Both the position numbers and the translations under genes were made by a program. From Bacteroidales bacterium (lineage in GTDB: Bacteria; Bacteroidota; Bacteroidia; Bacteroidales; WCHB1-69), in contig JAQUHH010000008.1 in the NCBI GenBank assembly GCA_028683685.1, forward strand, positions 1 to 12,256: a stretch of DNA of 12,256 nt. The letters are read 5' to 3'. Positions 7,901 through 12,256 of this stretch are shown here, one piece after another (within the stretch, counting starts at the first letter, position 1; each line of letters opens with the position of its first letter). The notes under the pieces are model-generated. The model did not search any database and had not been told where the DNA came from. It saw only the letters and a list, made by a program, of their open reading frames with translations.

Positions 7901-9571
7901 TATTAACATCATCACCGGAGAATCGTCAAACAGTTTTTTGAAATACATTTCACTTTTTCTGTTTTTATTTTGCAATTTTTTCTCCTGCGTAATGTCACGC
8001 ATAATAGACACATAGCCTAATAAACGATATTTCTCATCCAGCAGCAAGCGAGTGCGAACATAAGTTGTCTTCAAATCCCCATTTTTAGAGATGAAATCCA
8101 TTTCATAATTCACCTCATCCAAAATTCCACGCTCTCCTTTTACCGAATTAAATTGAATATAGGAAGGCAATGAGTTTAGTTTTTGAATTGATTTTTCGGT
8201 CAAATAATCACTTATTGACATTTTCATAACCTCTTCCACTTCATATCCAATAAAACGCTGAATAGAATCTGAAATAAATGACAAATTTAACTTTTCGTCG
8301 AAAATAAAAACAATATCATTTAAAGAATTTAAGATGGATCCATAATAATGTTGATTTCCAAAAACTTCGGATTTTAACTCATTAACCTCAGAAACATTTT
8401 TTGAAACACCCTCAATACGCAACAAATAACCCTCATCAAAAACAACCTTTCCAAAACAAAGGAAAGATAATTTTCGACCATCTTTATGAACATATTCCAA
8501 CTCTTCAGAGATTGTTTTTTGAGTTTCAATTCCCTCATTTAAGTGACTCAGAATTGATTTTATTTGTTCTTGGATAATCTTTTGAGAATTAGAAGAAAGA
8601 AAATCTAAATAAGACATTCCAATGATTTCGGTCGGAGAATAACCCAGCAAAAAGAAAACAGATTCGCTTACAAATTCAAATTCCATGTCCAAATTAACAC
8701 TCCACAAAAACTCGCCCGAATTGGGTGCTGCTTTTTCATAACGAGTCAAAAACCTGTTCAGTTGGAGATTTTCTTGGTACAAAGCAGAAATGTCTCTAAT
8801 AGACAAACAACAGCATTCCCTTTGTCCAAAATTAATGACAGACGCACTCATGCTTAAGCTCACTTGTTTCGCTTCAACAAGACTCAATTGTACAAGATAA
8901 TCCTTTACGATTCCTCTTTGTTTTAATTCCTGTTTAACATTGACCAAACAGTTTCCTGAACTTCCCAAAGCCAAATCCGAAATCTTTTTTTCAATAATAT
9001 CTACCACTTCTATATTGAAATAATATAAAAAAGACTCATTTACATCCAGTACAATTTCGGAATTTAAATCGAAAATCAGAATCATTTCCGGATGGTGGTA
9101 AAAAGCAGCACTAAACTTCTGATCAGACTCTTTTAAGCTACCCAAAACTAATTCGCGTTGGCTCATCTCAAAAACACTCTCGTCCATCCGTCTCTTTATC
9201 TCTTTTTGCAACTGAGCATTTTTCTCCACTAACTTTTTATTATAAAACCCTATTTGCTCGTTCTTTTTAATTAAATCTCTTTTGGCTCGAATATAATATC
9301 GTAGTGCAAATACTCCAATCAATAGTACAACTAGGAAAAGTATAAAAATGAGTAAGTTTAAAACCTTAATTATAAAACTACTATGATCTACTTGACGGAT
9401 TAAATCCAATTGTTTTTCGGTTCCACTTTCCTGAACAGATAAAATGGGGGCGAATGATGGTAATATTTGTTCGTTTGACGAAACATTAAATAAATTTTGG
9501 TCATTTTGAAAATCTCCAAAACAACTCCCTGATTTTAAAAGAAATAAGAATACAAATATAAGTATGTTCAT
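4955..9571 (-). CDS. Multi-PAS membrane histidine kinase with degenerate receiver and HPt-like tail
   Basis: The 1538 residues read as a signal peptide (1-19), about 45 periplasmic residues, one membrane helix (67-92) and a coiled coil (95-150). Next come about six PAS domains (roughly 150-260, 276-395, 405-530, 540-648, 655-772 and 945-1062) with a GAF-like domain at 785-940. The kinase core follows. HisKA has H1093 in SHEIRTPLN. The ATPase domain has N1210 (N box), DSGPGI at 1242-1247 (G1) and GGSGLGL at 1271-1277 (G2). Residues 1324-1433 resemble a receiver fold but have F1332-S1333 in place of the acidic pair and N1374 in place of the phospho-acceptor aspartate. Residues 1450-1538 are helical and HPt-like but contain no histidine. 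Sensing is probably cytoplasmic; no ligand can be named. It is first gene of an operon with the REC-kinase, its probable phosphate acceptor. Confidence 0.94.
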   Translation of the reverse strand: MNILIFVFLFLLKSGSCFGDFQNDQNLFNVSSNEQILPSFAPILSVQESGTEKQLDLIRQVDHSSFIIKVLNLLIFILFLVVLLIGVFALRYYIRAKRDLIKKNEQIGFYNKKLVEKNAQLQKEIKRRMDESVFEMSQRELVLGSLKESDQKFSAAFYHHPEMILIFDLNSEIVLDVNESFLYYFNIEVVDIIEKKISDLALGSSGNCLVNVKQELKQRGIVKDYLVQLSLVEAKQVSLSMSASVINFGQRECCCLSIRDISALYQENLQLNRFLTRYEKAAPNSGEFLWSVNLDMEFEFVSESVFFLLGYSPTEIIGMSYLDFLSSNSQKIIQEQIKSILSHLNEGIETQKTISEELEYVHKDGRKLSFLCFGKVVFDEGYLLRIEGVSKNVSEVNELKSEVFGNQHYYGSILNSLNDIVFIFDEKLNLSFISDSIQRFIGYEVEEVMKMSISDYLTEKSIQKLNSLPSYIQFNSVKGERGILDEVNYEMDFISKNGDLKTTYVRTRLLLDEKYRLLGYVSIMRDITQEKKLQNKNRKSEMYFKKLFDDSPVMMLITDELNMILDVNKAFIETVEFSLNELKQMHFDALLKLDESYVGESVEKDIRAKLKKIDGEILNVLIRPTDFTDPDHKRMNLFVIRDVTDHIQTENLRAIRENQYIAIAETSPNMLIRFDKTMSCTYANKALEKQLKVKKENIIGKKPNLFISDQVAAQSLYQSCLSALIDEKEVAKDIKMNFEENVRVYNLRVIPEVDAEGLVNSVICVIANVTDYVTAIEDLEKNIQQTAFLNKIIAVCNKATNNEDLLKNLHFIFQSYQIDVGFMSVLWDENDDFQCPIYSSLVKQEQVGFQEFLLKPHRFSEMKKNFLTALNTDEFPFSSYNIVLNDKKRRFDILPLLSKNQVLGFVAFIDLSDEKLKWLMMGAERLVVREIGSAVHRILAEQKHFESNESYRLLVEATDDMVWKVCKNLNIVFVSSKSKQLLGYLPDELINVSFLSLIYEVYQDHFQQFVELNTKKPEMFSFYDVPMIHKKGHIVAVEMQGYPVFDENQQLVAYSGVLRDIALPKLNEELRRSKEVAEGISKMKQEFLDNISHEIRTPLNAIIGVAEILSKKKMEEEQQQFIEAIKKNGNTLLSLVNNVLDLSKIDSGKLKLNNKRINMDVFLNDLFVAFMSLANSKGLKLDFAIDHSLPKFIEIDELRFKQIFLNLLSNAVKFAEKGYIRLEIIASEVLSGKCNLIIKFKDSGPGIPPEEIDLIWETFMQSKNNNQFKHGGSGLGLDITKKIVELMKGSITVKSELQKETCFTVSLPDVKIAQAKQKSSTFDFETCILLAFSEKDSLLLSNIVLQSQLASDCLVFSSVDEIGLISTKALMLVNEELFYNNNNNRFFQNFSGKIIVFVSQFSSYKTSSLGHVRCYSKSRFAIFDAVRRLKDIKPVEIFLQKELPVYSNSISEIRDFVYDEFFESYADPLWKKAYSSNAINDLAEFSNMLLEFAEKKKIVILKDYAQKIALATKMFDIEKIPELLKRYPDIKKEVLKLF

Positions 9572-9595
9572 CTTTTATCGACTATCACTAAAGTC

Positions 9596-9629
9596 CAAAT
9601 TTACAGAAATTATTAAAACATCATTCAAA
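9596..9629 (-). promoter_or_regulatory. Promoter of the PAS kinase operon
   Basis: On the minus strand TAAATTTG (9596-9603) fits the -7 consensus TAnnTTTG and TTTG (9626-9629) lies 22 bases upstream. The predicted start of transcription leaves a leader of about 18 bases before the ATG at 9571. Confidence 0.6.
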
Positions 9630-9676
9630 CATACCATAATTTTAGAGCAAAAACGATAATTTCACAAAAAAATAAG

Positions 9677-9684
9677 TATTTTTG
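9677..9684 (+). promoter_or_regulatory. Possible -7 element for the C25 protease gene
   Basis: TATTTTTG matches TAnnTTTG on the plus strand and ends 18 bases before the protease ATG. I see no TTG at a sensible upstream distance, so this promoter may be weak or need an activator. The element is one arm of an inverted repeat, AAAAATA (9668-9674) / TATTTTT (9677-9683), which could be an operator or simply AT-rich sequence. Confidence 0.35.
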
Positions 9685-9701
9685 TTTAAACATCTAAATT
9701 T

Positions 9702-12256
9702 ATGCCTGCTCATTTTGCAACCATAACTTCCTGTAAAAGAAATAATTGCTCTTTTTTAATTGCATTGATTTGTATTTTCCTTTTACAGCCATTTCAAAGT
9801 CTTTTTTCACAAGAAAAAAAACAACAATTCACTCAAAAAACAACTTTTGATTCTTCTGATTTTATATTCAATACAGAAAATAATATTACCAGCATTTATC
9901 TAAAAAACATCCATCAAAGCTTTATAGAAGGCACTCCGTCCTTACCCGTTTTATATCATGCCATTTATATTCCTCAAAATCATGACTTTTCAATTCGCAG
10001 TATCAGTCACCAATCCAGCCTAAAAAAAGAGATTTCACTCTCAAAATCCATCCCTCAACATATTGACACAGAAGGAATAACCCAAAAGACCTACGAAGAA
10101 ATTCAAGATTATCCCAAAACCGATCGGTGGTTTCCTTCCAAAATCGCTCAAAAACACCATATTATTGAATTTCGCGGACATCGAATTTTACTTTTGCAAA
10201 TCAATCCCATTCAATACAATGCGTTCCGAAAAACGGCACAAATTCATACCAATATTGAATATACCATAGATTTCCACAAAAATCTACAAAAAAATAATGA
10301 AGTTATTGATCATCGAAGCCAAACCATTTCAAAAATAAAAAAATGGGTAGTCAATTCGGAACAAATAAATCTATTTTCTAATTTAAAGAGCCCAAACCTC
10401 GCATCTTATCTTATTATTACGCATCCCAATTACCAAGCAGCAGCAGATAGCCTTGCATTATGGAAAAGAGAATGTGGCTATACGGTTCACACTTTATCCA
10501 AAAGCAATTGGACTGCTTTGCAGATAAAGGACAGCATCTCGAACCGCTATCAGTCGGTTTCCAGCCTGGATTACATTTGTTTTTTGGGCGATCACAATCA
10601 AGTTCCTGGATTTGAAATAACTGCTCCTGACCCCCTTCCTGAGACTTTTGCCAGCGACTTACTTCACGCCTGCATGGGTGATTCTACCGACTTCTTCCCC
10701 GATATTGCTTACGGCCGAATTAGCGTTTCCAATTCGGCAGAAGCCCAAAGCGTAGTTCGCAAACTTCTTCACTACGAAAGAAACCCTCCTCAAAGTTCCG
10801 AGTTTTATGAAAAAGCAGCCCATTGTTCCTACTTCCAGGACGATAACTTGGACGGCTTCGATGACAGACGCTTTGTGCAAACTTCGGAAGATATTAGAAA
10901 CTATCTGAACAACCATTTTGGTTTAAATATCGACCGTATTTATGAAACTCCAGCAGGAGTTAACCCGCAAAACTGGAACAACGGCATATACTCTGCCGGA
11001 GAAGCACTTCCTGCAGATCTTTTGCGTCCTACTTTTCAATGGAACGGAAATACTTCGGAGATGCTAAGTGCGATGAATTATGGCAGGATGTATTTTTTTC
11101 ACCGCGACCATGGCTACTCGAATGCTACTGGATGGGCTCATCCACAGATGATTAGCGATCAAATTCAATATATTTTCAACCTCAACTATTTGCCTTTGGT
11201 GCTAAGTATCAATTGCCACAGTGGCGAATTTTATCAATCTGAATGTTTTGCTGAAAAAATGTTGCGAAGTCCCACCGGAGGAGCTTTTGGTATTTTTGCA
11301 CCCTCTTCATATAGCTACAGTGGCTACAACGACGCTTTTTCGATGGGCATCATTGATGGTTTTTGGAACAGCCCTGGACTTCCTGCTGTTTTTACAGGAA
11401 GCGGAGGACCTGCCAATCCGGACTTGGACAACGCCTTGGCACCAAACAAAGCTGGAGATGTACTTATCCACGCACTCATTTACAAAACTCTGAATTGGGG
11501 ATTCAATCAACATTCCAACCAAGTTATGCACTTTTTTGGAGACCCCGCTGTCACCTTTTATAACTCTGAACCACAGGAAATTGAAGTTCAAATGGAGGAT
11601 ACTATTTTTTGCAATAGTGAAAATTATTTTATTCAAACAGAAAATTGCATCGACTGCTACGCTTCCCTTACCAAAAACCAAGAATGGATTAGCGGTGGAA
11701 GCATCATAAATGATACTCTTAGCTTACATTTTAACCCAGCTTATGGCGAAAGTGCCATCCTAACTATCACTGGAAAAAACAGGCGTCCATTGCGGCGACA
11801 CGTCATTTGGCACTGCCAATCTGGGATTGAAGTCCCCATCGCTGATTTTAGCATCTCTACAAATTTTGCTTGCAATGATGCTATTCTGTTTATTGATGAA
11901 AGCCAACATCTTCCCGAAAGCCACTTTTGGGATTTTGGGGACGGCACTTTTTCCATCGAACAAAATCCAACTCATGCCTACTCGCAAAGTGGCAACTTTA
12001 GCGTCAAACTCAAAGTGGAAAATCAATTGGGAAGTGATTCGATTATTAAAAACGATTTGATTATTTCGCACACTCCAAGTTCTCCAATATTTTCCGACAC
12101 TCTGCTCTGCCAAGCGGGGATGCTCACTCTGAGTGCCCATGCTTCGCAAACCATTTATTGGTTAGATGAATTTCAAAACACCATAGACAGCGGCAACACG
12201 CTGATTGTAAACAACATAAACCAAAACACACAATTCTATCCAAAAACTAAAAATCT
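9702..12256 (+). CDS. Secreted gingipain-like cysteine protease (peptidase C25) with PKD domain, 3'-truncated by window
   Basis: The frame is open from the ATG at 9702 to the window end (851 codons, no stop). Residues 1-36 are a signal peptide (hydrophobic 17-30, end SLFSQ). Residues 38-230 resemble the C25 propeptide (SLPVLYHAIYIP at 80-91). The catalytic domain covers about 234-622: PDIAYGR at 333-339, probable catalytic H470 in RDHGYS, nucleophile C505 in INCHSGEF, then ECFAEKMLR and FFGDP at 611-615. After a beta-rich linker, a PKD domain (about 712-788) shows FWDFGDG and HAYSQSG. An Ig-like module begins near 800 (LCQAGMLTL). In Bacteroidota such proteins leave through type IX secretion using a C-terminal signal, which would lie beyond the window. 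It should be an extracellular or surface protease; cleavage preference (Arg or Lys as in gingipains) cannot be read here. It is divergent from the PAS kinase, with 130 bases between. Confidence 0.93.
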   Translation, partial: MPAHFATITSCKRNNCSFLIALICIFLLQPFQSLFSQEKKQQFTQKTTFDSSDFIFNTENNITSIYLKNIHQSFIEGTPSLPVLYHAIYIPQNHDFSIRSISHQSSLKKEISLSKSIPQHIDTEGITQKTYEEIQDYPKTDRWFPSKIAQKHHIIEFRGHRILLLQINPIQYNAFRKTAQIHTNIEYTIDFHKNLQKNNEVIDHRSQTISKIKKWVVNSEQINLFSNLKSPNLASYLIITHPNYQAAADSLALWKRECGYTVHTLSKSNWTALQIKDSISNRYQSVSSLDYICFLGDHNQVPGFEITAPDPLPETFASDLLHACMGDSTDFFPDIAYGRISVSNSAEAQSVVRKLLHYERNPPQSSEFYEKAAHCSYFQDDNLDGFDDRRFVQTSEDIRNYLNNHFGLNIDRIYETPAGVNPQNWNNGIYSAGEALPADLLRPTFQWNGNTSEMLSAMNYGRMYFFHRDHGYSNATGWAHPQMISDQIQYIFNLNYLPLVLSINCHSGEFYQSECFAEKMLRSPTGGAFGIFAPSSYSYSGYNDAFSMGIIDGFWNSPGLPAVFTGSGGPANPDLDNALAPNKAGDVLIHALIYKTLNWGFNQHSNQVMHFFGDPAVTFYNSEPQEIEVQMEDTIFCNSENYFIQTENCIDCYASLTKNQEWISGGSIINDTLSLHFNPAYGESAILTITGKNRRPLRRHVIWHCQSGIEVPIADFSISTNFACNDAILFIDESQHLPESHFWDFGDGTFSIEQNPTHAYSQSGNFSVKLKVENQLGSDSIIKNDLIISHTPSSPIFSDTLLCQAGMLTLSAHASQTIYWLDEFQNTIDSGNTLIVNNINQNTQFYPKTKN

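Noticed and set aside
9515..9571. Possible lipoprotein signal in the PAS kinase (SGSC at residues 14-17)
   Set aside because: The position before the cysteine does not fit a lipobox (no Leu/Val-type residue at -3), and a membrane helix at 67-92 already anchors the protein.
10659..10916. Minus-strand open frame of 85 codons
   Set aside because: It is antisense to the C25 catalytic region, whose own frame is well supported by family motifs on both sides.
11307..11681. Minus-strand open frame of 124 codons
   Set aside because: It overlaps the catalytic and linker part of the C25 protease on the opposite strand and has no recognisable features.
11760..12149. Minus-strand open frame of 129 codons and overlapping neighbours
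   Set aside because: It is opposite the PKD and Ig-like part of the protease, which reads continuously on the plus strand.

Overview
The window looks like a chromosomal segment from an AT-rich member of the Bacteroidota. Three things point that way. Promoters match the TTTG / TAnnTTTG pattern of the phylum. There is no Shine-Dalgarno sequence at most starts. A family C25 (gingipain-like) secreted protease carries PKD and Ig-like modules, the usual build of type IX secretion cargo. The order or genus cannot be fixed from this sequence, and there is no sign of phage, insertion sequences, CRISPR or RNA genes.

Layout, left to right. (1) At 1-206, on the minus strand, is the start of a nitronate monooxygenase-type flavin oxidoreductase that is cut by the window edge. 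(2) At 497-3621, on the minus strand, is a tight three-gene operon transcribed trkA -> trkH -> PAP2 phosphatase, with gaps of 1 and 4 bases. It encodes an RCK gating subunit, a K+ channel-like transporter and a periplasm-facing lipid/pyrophosphate phosphatase. (3) At 3783-9571, on the minus strand, is a two-gene signalling operon. A 1538-residue membrane-anchored histidine kinase with about six PAS domains and a GAF-like domain is followed 11 bases later by a REC-histidine kinase protein. (4) At 9702-12256, on the plus strand and divergent from the kinase, is a large secreted C25 cysteine protease whose reading frame is still open at the window end.

How the genes may work together. The large kinase has an intact catalytic core. 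It ends, however, in a receiver-like domain without the phospho-acceptor aspartate and in a helical HPt-like domain without any histidine, so it cannot run an internal phosphorelay. Its co-transcribed partner begins with a complete receiver (D12, D13, D56, K108), making it the obvious phosphoryl acceptor. That receiver feeds a second histidine kinase core instead of a DNA-binding output, so the pathway must end at a regulator outside the window. The K+ operon and the kinase operon are separated by a probable terminator and have their own promoters. Whether the kinase controls the divergent protease is open.

Three minus-strand promoters (flavin enzyme, trkA, PAS kinase) share the same 22-base spacer and sit 23-25 bases from the favoured start codons. 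This supports both the promoter calls and the choice of the second ATG for the flavin enzyme.
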